This document shows, piece after piece, positions 1 through 8,631 of a DNA stretch of 64,000 nt. The DNA is from an uncultured Clostridia bacterium (GTDB lineage Bacteria > Bacillota > Clostridia > TANB77 > CAG-508). Where the stretch lies: assembly GCA_944386325.1 (NCBI GenBank), contig CALXAP010000004.1:46815-110814 (forward strand), in the 5' to 3' direction. Positions within the stretch are counted from its first letter, which is position 1. Each line of letters starts with the position of its first letter. The position numbers were made by a program, and so were the translations under genes. The notes beneath the pieces were generated by a model. It had not been told where the DNA came from and did no database searches. It saw nothing but the letters and a program-made list of their open reading frames with translations.

Positions 1-239
1 TGTATTAGTTGTTCTAATTCATGTATATCTATTTTAGAAAAAGCAAGAGGAGTATTATATTTTTCAAATATAGCTGGAGTTGTTTTGTTAACTCTTTCAT
101 CAGTACATTGAGCTGACAATACTACTGCTACTAGTAATTCAAATGGATTTTTAAAATTAAGACTACATTGTGCATCTGGATATGTTTTTTTTAAAATTTC
201 AATAATTTTTGTTGCATTATCTTCTAATAATTTTGACAT
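1..239 (-). CDS. nth: Endonuclease III, 5' part only (runs off the left edge)
   Basis: The reading frame starts at ATG 239 and leaves the window after 79 codons, so only the N-terminal third is present. It reads MSKLLEDNATKII and then a stretch containing FELLVAVVLSAQCTDERVN. This is the conserved N-terminal helix block of the endonuclease III family of DNA glycosylase/AP lyases, which remove oxidised pyrimidines in base-excision repair. The helix-hairpin-helix, catalytic Lys/Asp and iron-sulfur cluster lie outside the window. A GGAG Shine-Dalgarno sits 7 nt upstream of the start. The gene is divergent from the small genes at 319-575. Identity is fairly sure from the LSAQCTD motif; completeness cannot be judged. 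Confidence 0.85.
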   Translation of the reverse strand, partial: MSKLLEDNATKIIEILKKTYPDAQCSLNFKNPFELLVAVVLSAQCTDERVNKTTPAIFEKYNTPLAFSKIDIHELEQLI

Positions 240-318
240 ATAAGGACTCCTTTTATTATTTTTTTGTAACTTTTTTTAAATATATTAATATAATATTATT
301 AATAGGAGGTAATAGATT

Positions 319-468
319 ATGTTATGTTTTTTGAAAAAAACAATAGGTGTTTGTTTAATTGGTTTTGGAATAGGAATGCTTATGGTCTTATTACTTCCTA
401 TTACTGGTTGGTTATTTTTGATTGGTGTAATTGTGGTTATAATCGGTTTGGCATGGCTTGCTTGTTAA
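319..468 (+). CDS. Small hydrophobic membrane protein, 49 aa, unknown
   Basis: An AGGAGGT Shine-Dalgarno (303-309) precedes ATG 319. The 49-aa product begins MLCFLKK and is almost entirely hydrophobic and Gly-rich, with two likely membrane-spanning stretches separated by a Pro-Ile-Thr-Gly turn. It ends in Leu-Ala-Cys, with Cys also at positions 3 and 12. The stop is 32 nt before spoVM, so the two are probably co-transcribed, which suggests but does not prove a sporulation or envelope role. I do not recognise a family. A longer open frame at 324-575 overlaps both genes in another frame and has no ribosome-binding site of its own. Confidence 0.6.
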   Translation: MLCFLKKTIGVCLIGFGIGMLMVLLLPITGWLFLIGVIVVIIGLAWLAC

Positions 469-500
469 ATATGGTTTATGAAAAAGGGAGAGTGTATATT

Positions 501-575
501 ATGAAAATAGTTGTTAAAAAAGTTCCTAAATTTTTAAGGGGATTTGTTAAGTTAATATTTGGTATAAAAGATTAA
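501..575 (+). CDS. spoVM: Stage V sporulation protein M (SpoVM), 24 aa
   Basis: ATG 501 opens a 24-codon frame, MKIVVKKVPKFLRGFVKLIF..D, behind a GGGAG Shine-Dalgarno (486-490). It matches the SpoVM pattern: a basic N-terminus, the Pro-Lys-Phe-Leu-x-Gly core and an amphipathic helix ending in Gly and Asp. SpoVM is a peripheral membrane peptide that recognises the positive curvature of the forespore membrane and anchors SpoIVA, starting spore-coat assembly. The position next to rpmB matches the Bacillus subtilis order spoVM-rpmB, although here rpmB is convergent. Short length is normal for the family (26 aa in B. subtilis). Assignment rests on motif plus synteny. Confidence 0.82.
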   Translation: MKIVVKKVPKFLRGFVKLIFGIKD

Positions 576-600
576 TACATATAAATATATGTAGCAATAA

Positions 601-646
601 GGACGTATAATAATAAACATATAATAATGTTCATTATTATGCGTCC
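601..646. terminator. Palindrome between convergent spoVM and rpmB
   Basis: GGACG at 601-605 pairs with CGTCC at 642-646, and the interior (ATAATAAT/ATTATTAT and ACAT/ATGT) extends the stem, followed by CTTTG on the plus strand. It lies between two convergent genes, so a shared bidirectional terminator is the natural reading, although the U-tract is weak. Confidence 0.6.
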
Positions 647-687
647 TTTGCTATATATAGATTTACACTATATAATTTATATAAAAA

Positions 688-885
688 TTAAGCTCTTTCA
701 ACTTTTCCTGAACGTAAACATTTAGTACATACATATATTCTTTTATGTTCTCCATTAACAACAGCTTTTACTCTTCTTAAATTTGGTTTCCAAGTTCTTG
801 TAGATCTTTTGCTTATATGAGAACGTGTAATACTAAGTTGATTTCCAAAGCTAACTGATTTATCACAAATTGCACATTTTGCCAT
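688..885 (-). CDS. rpmB: 50S ribosomal protein L28
   Basis: The 65-aa product begins MAKCAICDKSVSFGNQ and contains two Cys pairs, CAIC near the N-terminus and CTKC near residue 54. This is the zinc-binding form of L28. The conserved SHISKRSTRTWKPNL block is typical. L28 is a small late-assembling protein of the large ribosomal subunit near the E site. A GGAGGTGC Shine-Dalgarno lies just upstream (about 893-900, minus strand). Length matches the family (about 62-65 aa). The gene is monocistronic as far as seen and convergent with spoVM. Confidence 0.95.
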   Translation of the reverse strand: MAKCAICDKSVSFGNQLSITRSHISKRSTRTWKPNLRRVKAVVNGEHKRIYVCTKCLRSGKVERA

Positions 886-1078
886 TATTATTGCACCTCC
901 TATAAGTTTATTAATTATGACTAGTTATTAGTTTAACATATATGTTAATAAAATTCAAGTAAGACACACAAAAAAACTAGCTAAATTTAATAAAATCCTT
1001 TCGTATTTATCAAAAAGTTGATATAATATATGTCAAAATAAAAAAATATACATAAAATAAAAAAAGGTGGGATGTATA

Positions 1079-2047
1079 ATGATTAAAAAACTAATTGGAA
1101 ATACACCAATGATAAAAATTAATTATGAATATAAAGGTAAAAGAAGATATATATATACTAAATTAGAATATTATAACTTAACTGGGAGCATAAAAGATAG
1201 GGTTGCATATTATATAATAAATCATGCTAAAAAAAACGGTTTGTTAAAAGACAATATGCCTATAATAGAGGCAACAAGTGGTAATACAGGTATTTCATTA
1301 TCTGCTTTAGGAAGATATTATGGACATAGGGTATATATTTTTATGCCTGACTGGGTGAGTAATGAAAGAGTTAATTTAATGAGAAGTTTTGGAGCTGAAG
1401 TTAATTTAATATCAAAATCACAAGGAGGATTTATAAAGTGTGTAGAAGAAGCAAGAAAATTTGCAAACGAAAATAATGGATTTTTAGCTAATCAGTTTGA
1501 GAATATAGATAATATCTTAGCACATTATGAAACAACAGGTGTAGAAATCTCAAAACAAATAAATGAAGAAGTAGGTGGTTTTATATCTGGAGTGGGAACA
1601 GGAGGAACTCTTGTAGGAACAGGATTAAAATTAAGAGAAAAATATAAAAATATAAAGATATTTGCTTTAGAGCCAGATAAGATGCCAATAATCTCAAAAG
1701 GTGAGATTATTGATAATCATAAAATAGAAGGAATAGGAGATGATTTTGTTCCAGATATTTTAAAGAAAAATATTAATATAATAGAAGATATATTTTTAAT
1801 AAATGATGAAGATGCTATTAATATGTCAAGATTATTAGCAAGAAAATTAGGATTAGGAGTTGGCATATCTTCAGGTGCAAATCTAATTGGTGCTATACTT
1901 TCAAGTGAGAAAGTAGACAATCCAGTAGTAACAGTGTTTGCAGATGATAATAAAAAATATTTATCAACAGATTTAATAAAAGAAATTGATACAAATAATG
2001 AATTTATTTCAAATAATGTAAATATAATAGGTTATGATGTAATCTAA
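1079..2047 (+). CDS. PLP-dependent cysteine synthase family protein
   Basis: 322 aa from ATG 1079. An in-frame GTG at 1067 lies inside the AAGGTGG Shine-Dalgarno and is less likely. The sequence shows GNTPM at residues 7-11, NLTGSIKDR around 33-41 with Lys39 as the probable PLP Schiff-base lysine, TSGNTGI as the substrate loop and GVGTGGTL as the phosphate-binding glycine loop. These define the O-acetylserine sulfhydrylase/cystathionine beta-synthase fold. The family makes cysteine from O-acetylserine and sulfide, but the NLTGS variant (usually NPxGS) and MPDWVSNER loop leave the exact substrate open. TspO starts 22 nt downstream, so the two may share a transcript. Confidence 0.85.
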   Translation: MIKKLIGNTPMIKINYEYKGKRRYIYTKLEYYNLTGSIKDRVAYYIINHAKKNGLLKDNMPIIEATSGNTGISLSALGRYYGHRVYIFMPDWVSNERVNLMRSFGAEVNLISKSQGGFIKCVEEARKFANENNGFLANQFENIDNILAHYETTGVEISKQINEEVGGFISGVGTGGTLVGTGLKLREKYKNIKIFALEPDKMPIISKGEIIDNHKIEGIGDDFVPDILKKNINIIEDIFLINDEDAINMSRLLARKLGLGVGISSGANLIGAILSSEKVDNPVVTVFADDNKKYLSTDLIKEIDTNNEFISNNVNIIGYDVI

Positions 2048-2068
2048 TATAAAGGAGAATATTTATAC

Positions 2069-2524
2069 ATGAATAAATTTATTATTTATTTAAAAAATAT
2101 TGTTATAACTTTAGCTATAGGAGGTATAATTGGATTTCTTATTTCAAATTTTATTGATTATAATGAATTAAATATGCCTCCTTTAGCACCACCAGGATAT
2201 ATTTTCGGAATAGTATGGACAGTATTATATATATTAATGGGAATATCATATTCGATTTTAGAAACAAATAAAGATATAGATGATAAAATAAAAAAGATAT
2301 ATTATACACAGTTGATAGTTAATGTAATATGGCCTATAATATTTTTTGTTTTAAAACTAAGATTTATATCAATAATATGGATAATAATATTATTAGTACT
2401 AATAATAAAAATGATTAAATTATTTTATAGTAAAAATAAAATATCAGCATATTTACAGATTCCTTACTTGATATGGACAATTTTTGCAACATATCTTAAT
2501 ATAGGAGTATATATATTAAATTAA
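2069..2524 (+). CDS. TspO/MBR family membrane protein
   Basis: 151 aa with about five hydrophobic segments, the TspO/peripheral benzodiazepine receptor topology. The signature is PPLAPPGYIFGIVWTVLY around residues 38-55, which holds the conserved W-x-x-L-Y ligand-pocket residues, followed by NVIWPIIFF. These proteins bind porphyrins and related tetrapyrroles in the membrane and are linked to stress and redox regulation in bacteria. An AAAGGAG Shine-Dalgarno lies at 2051-2057. It directly follows the cysteine synthase gene. Family assignment is good; a specific role here cannot be inferred. Confidence 0.85.
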   Translation: MNKFIIYLKNIVITLAIGGIIGFLISNFIDYNELNMPPLAPPGYIFGIVWTVLYILMGISYSILETNKDIDDKIKKIYYTQLIVNVIWPIIFFVLKLRFISIIWIIILLVLIIKMIKLFYSKNKISAYLQIPYLIWTIFATYLNIGVYILN

Positions 2525-2611
2525 ATATTTAATATTAATTAATATGCTAATAATAATTTAAATAAATTGTTTAGATTGTTATAGAATGTAAAATAAATAT
2601 GAGGTATATAA

Positions 2612-3400
2612 ATGGAAAAATTAAAAAAATATAAAAAAAGAGATTTAACAGTTTATGTTGTATTAAGAGCATTAGTAATTTTAATAATAATTATACAATT
2701 TTTTAGGGGTAATTGGCAGAATGTATTTTTAGGTTTTTTAACATTAATATTATTTATGATTCCATCAATAATAGATAGAAAATTAAATATAAAATTGCCA
2801 ACGGTATTAGAAACAATTATATTATTATTTATATTTTCAGCTGAAATATTAGGAGAAATTCAAAATTTTTATGGAATATTTAAACATTGGGATACTATTC
2901 TCCATACAATTAATGGATTTCTATGTGCTGCTATAGGTTTTTCATTAATAGATATATTAAATCGTTCAGAAAAATTTCATACTAAAATGACTCCTATATT
3001 TGTAGCTTTAGTAGCATTTTGTTTTTCTATGACTATTGGAGTATTGTGGGAATTTTTTGAATATGGAATGGATAAAACTTTTAATACAGATATGCAAAAA
3101 GATAAAATTATATCTAAAATATCTACAGTTGAGTTAAACAGTGAGAAGAAAAATATTCCTGTTGAAATAGAAGATATTAAATATACTAAAATATTAGGGG
3201 TAGTAGATGGAGAAGAAAATGAAATTAATATTAATAATGGGTATTTAGATATTGGATTAAATGATACTATGGAAGATTTAATAGTTAATTTTATTGGAGC
3301 TGTAATTTTTTCTGTAATAGGTTTATTATATATAAAAGGTAGAGATGAATATAAATTTGCTGAAAATTTTATACCAATTTTAAAAAGTAAAAATAAATGA
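2612..3400 (+). CDS. DUF2238/YjdF-like integral membrane protein
   Basis: 262 aa with about six hydrophobic segments. Two conserved-looking motifs stand out: HWDTILHTINGF around residues 92-103 and GVLWEFFEYGMD around 146-157. The paired His/Asp and Trp-Glu-x-x-Glu residues lie within membrane segments and match the pattern of DUF2238 membrane proteins. An insertion of about 60 polar residues (roughly 163-222) lies before the last helix and may be an external domain. The stop overlaps an upstream in-frame ATG of the PAP2 gene, so they are likely co-transcribed. No biochemical function is known for the family. Confidence 0.6.
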   Translation: MEKLKKYKKRDLTVYVVLRALVILIIIIQFFRGNWQNVFLGFLTLILFMIPSIIDRKLNIKLPTVLETIILLFIFSAEILGEIQNFYGIFKHWDTILHTINGFLCAAIGFSLIDILNRSEKFHTKMTPIFVALVAFCFSMTIGVLWEFFEYGMDKTFNTDMQKDKIISKISTVELNSEKKNIPVEIEDIKYTKILGVVDGEENEININNGYLDIGLNDTMEDLIVNFIGAVIFSVIGLLYIKGRDEYKFAENFIPILKSKNK

Positions 3401-3414
3401 AAATAGGAGAACCA

Positions 3415-4044
3415 ATGAAAAGAGTAGTAGATATTATATTAAATAATAAAAGATGGATTATAGTTTTTATAGCATTGCTATTATTTTTTAGTATACTTGA
3501 AGATGTTTTTGAAAAAGAAATAATGATTATTGATACATTTGTTTATGAATTTGCAGTAGAGTTTTTAAGGAATGATATACTAACTATAATAATGAAATTT
3601 ATAACTAGTTTTGGAAATGCAATACCAGTATTATTAATTTCAATAATTATAATAGCAAACAGTAAAGATAAAAAAGTACCAATATGGCTTATACTTAATT
3701 TGGTTTTTGCAACAGTTTTAAATCAAATTTTGAAATATATAGTTCAAAGAAATAGACCAGAAGGATATAGATTAATAGATGAATCTGGATATAGTTTTCC
3801 ATCTGGACATTCAATGGTAAGTACAGCTTTTTATGGATTCTTAATATATTTAGTTATAAAAAAAGTAAAAAATAAATATTTAAAGAATTTTTTAGTTATA
3901 TTATTAAGCATATTAATAATATTAATTGGTTTTAGTAGGGTATATTTAGGAGTACATTATGCTTCAGATGTTATAGCAGGATTTTTTATTTCTATAGCAT
4001 ATTTAATTTTATTTATAACAATGATATCAGATATTAAATCTTAA
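3415..4044 (+). CDS. PAP2 superfamily membrane phosphatase
   Basis: 209 aa from ATG 3415, preceded by AGGAGA at 3405-3410; an in-frame ATG at 3397 overlaps the upstream stop. The three PAP2 catalytic motifs are intact: KYIVQRNRP, PSGHSM and SRVYLGVHYASD, with the two histidines and the acidic residue. There are about five or six transmembrane helices. Such enzymes dephosphorylate lipid pyrophosphates, such as undecaprenyl pyrophosphate, or phosphatidic/phosphatidylglycerol phosphates on the outer face of the membrane. The substrate cannot be read from sequence. It closes the operon-like run that starts at cysteine synthase or the DUF2238 gene. Confidence 0.88.
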   Translation: MKRVVDIILNNKRWIIVFIALLLFFSILEDVFEKEIMIIDTFVYEFAVEFLRNDILTIIMKFITSFGNAIPVLLISIIIIANSKDKKVPIWLILNLVFATVLNQILKYIVQRNRPEGYRLIDESGYSFPSGHSMVSTAFYGFLIYLVIKKVKNKYLKNFLVILLSILIILIGFSRVYLGVHYASDVIAGFFISIAYLILFITMISDIKS

Positions 4045-4059
4045 AGTTTAAAATTGGAT

Positions 4060-4199
4060 ATTTACGCTATACGATTTTGATATAATAATATAGAGTAAAT
4101 TTTGAATGCGATTGGAGATGTTTGTAGAATTTGTTATATAATAGATGTAGGGGCGAACAGTGTTCGCTCGCACTATAGAGCTACTTCTCAAAAATTGAA
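4060..4199 (+). repeat. MITE-like palindromic repeat, copy 1 (partial)
   Basis: One inverted arm (GATTTTGATATAATAATAT...GAATGCGATTGGAGATG...) is followed by the shared hairpin module GGGGCGAACAGTGTTCGCTC and the tail CTTCTCAAAAATTGAA. The same modules recur at 13,235, 27,358, 40,233, 53,330 and 53,874. This copy lacks the loop and one arm. It lies just upstream of the ileS T-box. Confidence 0.7.
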
Positions 4200-4314
4200 G
4201 ATATTGATTCTACTTCTGAATATTTGCTTAGCTTTGAGGAAAAAATAAAAAATATCTTGAAAAATAAACAATAACATGATAATATATATAAAATTAAAAA
4301 ACAAAAAACTAAGA

Positions 4315-4540
4315 AGAGGATAAGATAAGTATGTAAAACTTTTAGAGAGCCAAATGTATGCTGAAATTTTGGTAAGATAATAAATACTTATTATCACCTT
4401 GGAGTTATTTATTTGAAATTAGTAAAATAAATCGCTTATCTAGCGTTAAAAAGATTTAAGAGAAAAGCATTTATTGCTTTTAATATAGGTGGTACCGCGG
4501 AATATTTCGTCCTAGTTTATACTAGGGCGCTTTTTGTTAA
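4315..4540 (+). promoter_or_regulatory. T-box riboswitch leader of ileS (Ile specifier ATC)
   Basis: The conserved T-box sequence AGGTGGTACCGCGG is at 4487-4500, followed by an intrinsic terminator. Upstream, GATAAGATAAGTA (from about 4320) pairs with TACTTATTATC (ends about 4395) to form Stem I, with GAGAGCC and GCTGAAA elements inside it. On the 3' side of Stem I the triplet ATC at 4393-4395, followed by A, is a suitable isoleucine specifier. T-boxes bind uncharged tRNA and then form the antiterminator, so ileS is expressed when isoleucine is short. Promoter position not determined. Confidence 0.88.
4508..4536 (+). terminator. T-box-controlled intrinsic terminator
   Basis: CGTCCTAGT (4508-4516) pairs with ACTAGGGCG (4521-4529), followed by CTTTTTG. 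The left arm overlaps the region that would pair with the T-box sequence in the antiterminator, as expected for a T-box. Confidence 0.85.
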
Positions 4541-4586
4541 TATTCATTTTCTTAGTAAAATTAACTTGTGGAAAGGAAAGATAAAT

Positions 4587-7355
4587 ATGGAAAAAAAAGA
4601 TTATGGTAAAACATTGAATTTGCCTAAGACTGATTTTTCAATGAGGGCAAATTTACCACAAAATGAACCAAAGATAAAAGAAAGATTATATGATAATCAT
4701 CTATATGAAAAATGTTTAAAGAAAAATGAAGGAAAAACACCATTTATATTACATGATGGACCTCCATATGCAAATGGTGAGATTCATATTGGTCATGCTT
4801 TAAATAAGATATTAAAAGATACAATAGTAAGGTATAAAAATTTAAGAGGATATTATACACCATATATACCAGGATATGATACACATGGTTTACCAACAGA
4901 AAAAAGAGCTATTCAAGTATTAGGTTTAAATAGAGATGAAATTAGTGTTACTAAATTTAGAAATACTTGTAGAGATTTTGCTTTAGGTTTTGTAAAAAAA
5001 CAATCTGAAGGGTTTAAAAGATTAGGAGTACTAGGTGATTGGGACAATCCTTATATAACATTAAAACCTGAATTTGAGGCAAAACAAATAGGCGTATTTG
5101 GAAAAATGTATGAAAAGGGTTATATATATAAAGGATTAAAACCTGTATATTGGTGTACAGATTGCGAAACAGCTTTGGCAGAAGCGGAGATAGAATATAA
5201 AGATAATACAGCTACATCTATATATGTTAAATTTCCTGTAGAAGATTCAAAAGGAAAATTTGATAAAAAAGATACTTATTTTGTAATATGGACAACAACA
5301 CCATGGACATTACCTGGAAATGTTGCAATTACAGTAGGAGAGGATTATGAATATAGTATAGTAGATACAGGAAAAGAAAAATTAATAATGGCAACTCAAT
5401 TAGTAGATGATGTAATGAAATTGGCAAAAATTGATGAATATAAAACTATAAAAGAATTCAAAGGAAAAGATTTAGAAAATATAGAATGTAAACATCCATT
5501 TATAGATAGAATTTCAAGAGTTGTATTAGGAAGTGAAGATACATTAAATGTTGAATTAGATGCTGGTACAGGAGCTGTACACACAGCACCTGGTTATGGT
5601 AAAGAAGATTATTTGTGTAGTTTAAAAAATAAATTAGATATTGTAGTATGTGTTGATGGAAAAGGATATCAAACAGAAGAAGCTGGACCTTTTGCTGGAA
5701 TGTATTATGAAAAATCTAATGAAGAAATAATAAAATGGTTAGAAGAAAATAATTATTTATTAATGAAACAACCATTAGTTCATTCATATCCACACTGCTG
5801 GAGATGTAAAAATCCTATTATATTCAGAGCTACAAAACAATGGTTTGCATCTATAGATGGTTTTAGAGATGAAACATTAAAAGCTATAAAAGGTGTAAAA
5901 TGGATACCTTCATGGGGAGAAGAAAGAATTACTAATATGGTAAAAGATAGAACAGACTGGTGTATATCAAGACAAAGAACATGGGGAGTTCCAATTCCTA
6001 TATTCTATTGTGAAAAATGCGAAAAAGAATATATAACAAAAGAGAGTATAGAAAAAATTCAAGAAATCTTTAAAGAAAAAGGTTCTAATGCATGGTTTGA
6101 AATGGATGAAAAGGATTTATTACCTGAAGGTGCTAAATGTTCTTGTGGTCACAATAAATTTAAAAAAGAAACAGATATTATGGATGTATGGTTTGATTCA
6201 GGAACTACATATGCAGGTGTATTAGAAGAAAGAGGTTTACCACTTGCTGATATGTATCTTGAGGGAAGTGATCAGTATAGAGGATGGTTCCAATCTTCTT
6301 TATTAACTTGTGTTGCTACAAGAGGAAAGGCACCATATAAAGAAGTTCTAACACACGGATTTATAATAGATGAACAAGGAAGAAAAATGTCAAAATCATT
6401 AGGAAATGGTATAGACCCGAATGATGTTATAAATGAATATGGAGCAGATATATTAAGATTATGGGTTTTATCATCAGATTTTAAAAGCGATGTAAGTATT
6501 TCAAAAAATATATTAAAACAAATAACAGAAGTATTTAGAAAAATTAGAAATACAGCAAGATATATATTAGGAAACATTAGTGATTTTGATGTAAATAATT
6601 TGGTAGAATATAAAGATTTAGAAGAAATTGATAAATGGGCATTATCTAGATTATATAAATTGATAAAATCTACAACAAAGAGTTTTGATGAATATGAATT
6701 TCATATGGCATATCATGATATAAATCAATTCTGTGTAAGTGATATGAGCAATTTTTACTTAGATATAATAAAGGATAGATTATACACATATAAAGCTGAT
6801 TCAAAAGAAAGAAGAGCAGCTCAAACAACAATGTATATTATATTAGATTCTTTAGTTAGAATATTAGCACCTATGATTTGCTATACATCAGAAGAAATAT
6901 GGAGTTATATGCCACACAAAAAAGAAGAGAATAAAGAAAGTGTTATGTTAGCTTATTGGCCAGAATTAAATGAAGAATATAATAATAAACAAATAGAAGA
7001 AAAATGGAAAAAGATCATAGATATAAAAGAGGAAGTAGCAAGAAAATTAGAAATTGCAAGAAAAGATAAAGTTATAGGAAATTCATTAAATGCAAGAGTA
7101 ATAATACATGCAGATTCAGATAATGCAAAATTCTTAAATGATAATAAAAATATATTATTACAGGTATTTATTGTTTCAGGTTTAGAAATAATTGAAGATG
7201 GAAAAAAAGATGATGAAAATAAATTAAATATATTTGTAGAAGTAGAAACTGCAAAAGGTCAAAAATGTGAAAGATGCTGGATGTATTCTGAAACTGTAGG
7301 AGAGGATGAGGAAAATCCAACAATATGCCATAGATGTATAGAGAATTTAAAGTAA
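4587..7355 (+). CDS. ileS: Isoleucyl-tRNA synthetase
   Basis: 922 aa from ATG 4587; an in-frame TTG at 4566 precedes the AAAGGAAAG Shine-Dalgarno and is not used. HIGH is at residues 67-70 inside HDGPPYANGEIHIGH, KMSKS is near residue 600, and the C-terminal zinc motif CERCW...CHRC is intact. The editing (CP1) domain lies between, with TTTPWTLPGN. The enzyme charges tRNA-Ile and hydrolyses mischarged valine. Length and C-terminal zinc finger are those of the standard bacterial type. Expression is controlled by the T-box leader immediately upstream. Nothing is unusual in the protein. Confidence 0.97.
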   Translation: MEKKDYGKTLNLPKTDFSMRANLPQNEPKIKERLYDNHLYEKCLKKNEGKTPFILHDGPPYANGEIHIGHALNKILKDTIVRYKNLRGYYTPYIPGYDTHGLPTEKRAIQVLGLNRDEISVTKFRNTCRDFALGFVKKQSEGFKRLGVLGDWDNPYITLKPEFEAKQIGVFGKMYEKGYIYKGLKPVYWCTDCETALAEAEIEYKDNTATSIYVKFPVEDSKGKFDKKDTYFVIWTTTPWTLPGNVAITVGEDYEYSIVDTGKEKLIMATQLVDDVMKLAKIDEYKTIKEFKGKDLENIECKHPFIDRISRVVLGSEDTLNVELDAGTGAVHTAPGYGKEDYLCSLKNKLDIVVCVDGKGYQTEEAGPFAGMYYEKSNEEIIKWLEENNYLLMKQPLVHSYPHCWRCKNPIIFRATKQWFASIDGFRDETLKAIKGVKWIPSWGEERITNMVKDRTDWCISRQRTWGVPIPIFYCEKCEKEYITKESIEKIQEIFKEKGSNAWFEMDEKDLLPEGAKCSCGHNKFKKETDIMDVWFDSGTTYAGVLEERGLPLADMYLEGSDQYRGWFQSSLLTCVATRGKAPYKEVLTHGFIIDEQGRKMSKSLGNGIDPNDVINEYGADILRLWVLSSDFKSDVSISKNILKQITEVFRKIRNTARYILGNISDFDVNNLVEYKDLEEIDKWALSRLYKLIKSTTKSFDEYEFHMAYHDINQFCVSDMSNFYLDIIKDRLYTYKADSKERRAAQTTMYIILDSLVRILAPMICYTSEEIWSYMPHKKEENKESVMLAYWPELNEEYNNKQIEEKWKKIIDIKEEVARKLEIARKDKVIGNSLNARVIIHADSDNAKFLNDNKNILLQVFIVSGLEIIEDGKKDDENKLNIFVEVETAKGQKCERCWMYSETVGEDEENPTICHRCIENLK

Positions 7356-7434
7356 TTGACATAATACAGATAAAGTGATAAAATGATTAAACTTAAGAAA
7401 GTTATTATTAAGGATTTCATAAGGAGGAATTATC

Positions 7435-7980
7435 ATGATGAGCTATAATCCTAAAACAAAAGGCATGTTAACAAAAAAAGAAGACCTTGAAACTAATAAT
7501 TTAGAAGTTGAGAATCGGAAATATTATTTATTTCCAAGAAAAATGCGACCAAATAGGGAAACTTTTGAAAAAATAGGATTTACTTTTGAAAAAAGTAATG
7601 TAAAAAACAAAATTAAAGTCTTTCTTCCAGAAAATTGGACAGTGAAGGAAGAAAATGGAACCTCAAGATATTTTTTCGATGAAAAAAATCGCTTAAGAGG
7701 AGAAATTTTAAATGAGTATAGAAGTTTATACTGTCATTTCAAGGGTGAACTTTGTTTAAGAAGACGTTTCAATCCATCTTACAAATATAAAAACAAAAAC
7801 GACATAAATAGCACAGTAATTGTTTTTATAGAAGACTCTGATGAAAATATGATTTGTAAAATAGGAGAATGTAGAAATGTGTATGGAAGTGAGAAATTTA
7901 ATGAGCTAATGAAAAAAGCTCGAGAATATCTGGATAGAAATTATCCAGACTGGGAAAATCCAGTTAATTATTGGGATTAA
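7435..7980 (+). CDS. Hypothetical protein, 181 aa
   Basis: AAGGAGGAA precedes two adjacent ATG codons (7435 and 7438). The product is soluble and charged, with no signal or membrane segment. Notable stretches are LFPRKMRPNRETFEKIGF near residues 32-49, FLPENWTVKEENG near 64-76 and a C-terminal YLDRNYPDWENPVNYWD. From memory the ETFEKxGF...LPxxW pattern resembles accessory proteins common on phages and plasmids, but I cannot name a family. It stands alone between ileS and a strong terminator. Its base composition is slightly less AT-biased than its neighbours, which would fit an acquired gene; function unknown. Confidence 0.7.
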   Translation: MMSYNPKTKGMLTKKEDLETNNLEVENRKYYLFPRKMRPNRETFEKIGFTFEKSNVKNKIKVFLPENWTVKEENGTSRYFFDEKNRLRGEILNEYRSLYCHFKGELCLRRRFNPSYKYKNKNDINSTVIVFIEDSDENMICKIGECRNVYGSEKFNELMKKAREYLDRNYPDWENPVNYWD

Positions 7981-7985
7981 ATAGG

Positions 7986-8031
7986 AAAAAAGAGAATATA
8001 ACAAAATTAAAATTGTTATATTCTCTTTTTT
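7986..8031. terminator. Bidirectional terminator between convergent genes
   Basis: AAAAAGAGAATATAACAA (7986-8003) pairs with TTGTTATATTCTCTTTTTT (8013-8031), an almost perfect 17-bp stem with A- and U-tracts on both sides. It serves the 181-aa gene on the plus strand and the acetyltransferase on the minus strand. Confidence 0.92.
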
Positions 8032-8482
8032 ATGATTCTTTACTCCATTTCATTAAATATCTAGTTTCTGTTTGTTTTTCAATATGAAAACCTAAATTTT
8101 TATATAATTTAAATGCAGTTTGATTACTTTTATAAACCCATAAATAAATATCTTTATTGTTTGTATTTTGTATGTTCATGATTACAGTACTAGCAATACC
8201 TTTATTTCTATAATTTGGGAAAATATATATTTCATCTAATAACAAACCGTCATTATATTTATCTAAACAATACGCACCTAAAATATTCTCTTTATTTACT
8301 ATTAAATTATATTTCTCATAATTTTTTTCAATATATTCATTTATATATTTAATAATTTTATTTTTTTCTGCTTGGCTTATTTTAGAAGATGTGTCTGTTA
8401 ATATGGTTTCTAATTTAATATGCTTTAATAGTTTAATATGTTTTTTTGTAGGTTTTATTATATTAAAATTTATTTCATTCAT
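8030..8482 (-). CDS. GNAT family N-acetyltransferase
   Basis: 150 aa from ATG 8482, preceded on the minus strand by a GGGAG Shine-Dalgarno; in-frame codons further upstream lack one. The acetyl-CoA-binding motif RNKGIAS (within DEIYIFPNYRNKGIAS) and the following SNQTAFKLYKNLGF motif are the hallmarks of the GCN5-related fold. The substrate cannot be predicted. The gene is transcribed toward ileS, ends in the shared terminator, and its upstream end lies next to the first small toxin-like module. Confidence 0.85.
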   Translation of the reverse strand: MNEINFNIIKPTKKHIKLLKHIKLETILTDTSSKISQAEKNKIIKYINEYIEKNYEKYNLIVNKENILGAYCLDKYNDGLLLDEIYIFPNYRNKGIASTVIMNIQNTNNKDIYLWVYKSNQTAFKLYKNLGFHIEKQTETRYLMKWSKES

Positions 8483-8526
8483 ATTTAATACTCCCTTGCT
8501 GACAATACAAAATTTATAAAAAAATA

Positions 8527-8555
8527 TTGTCTTATTGTAAAACATATGATATACT
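8527..8555 (+). promoter_or_regulatory. Sigma-A-type promoter of toxin-like module 1
   Basis: TTGTCT (8527-8532), 17-bp spacer, TATACT (8550-8555). Expected start near 8562, giving a leader of about 70 nt. The same arrangement occurs in copy 2. Confidence 0.75.
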
Positions 8556-8631
8556 GGTCGATATAGGAAATGACAATAAGCAGATGTGGTTTTGCCACCA
8601 ATCTTTACGAATCTTCGTAGGAAGGGTGGTG

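Noticed and set aside
324..575. 83-aa open frame across the two small genes
   Set aside because: It has no Shine-Dalgarno, overlaps the 49-aa gene in another frame, and only its final 24 codons (SpoVM) look like a protein; the internal ATG 501 has its own ribosome-binding site.
4188..4397. 69-aa minus-strand frame in the ileS leader
   Set aside because: It is antisense to the T-box structure and has no coding character.
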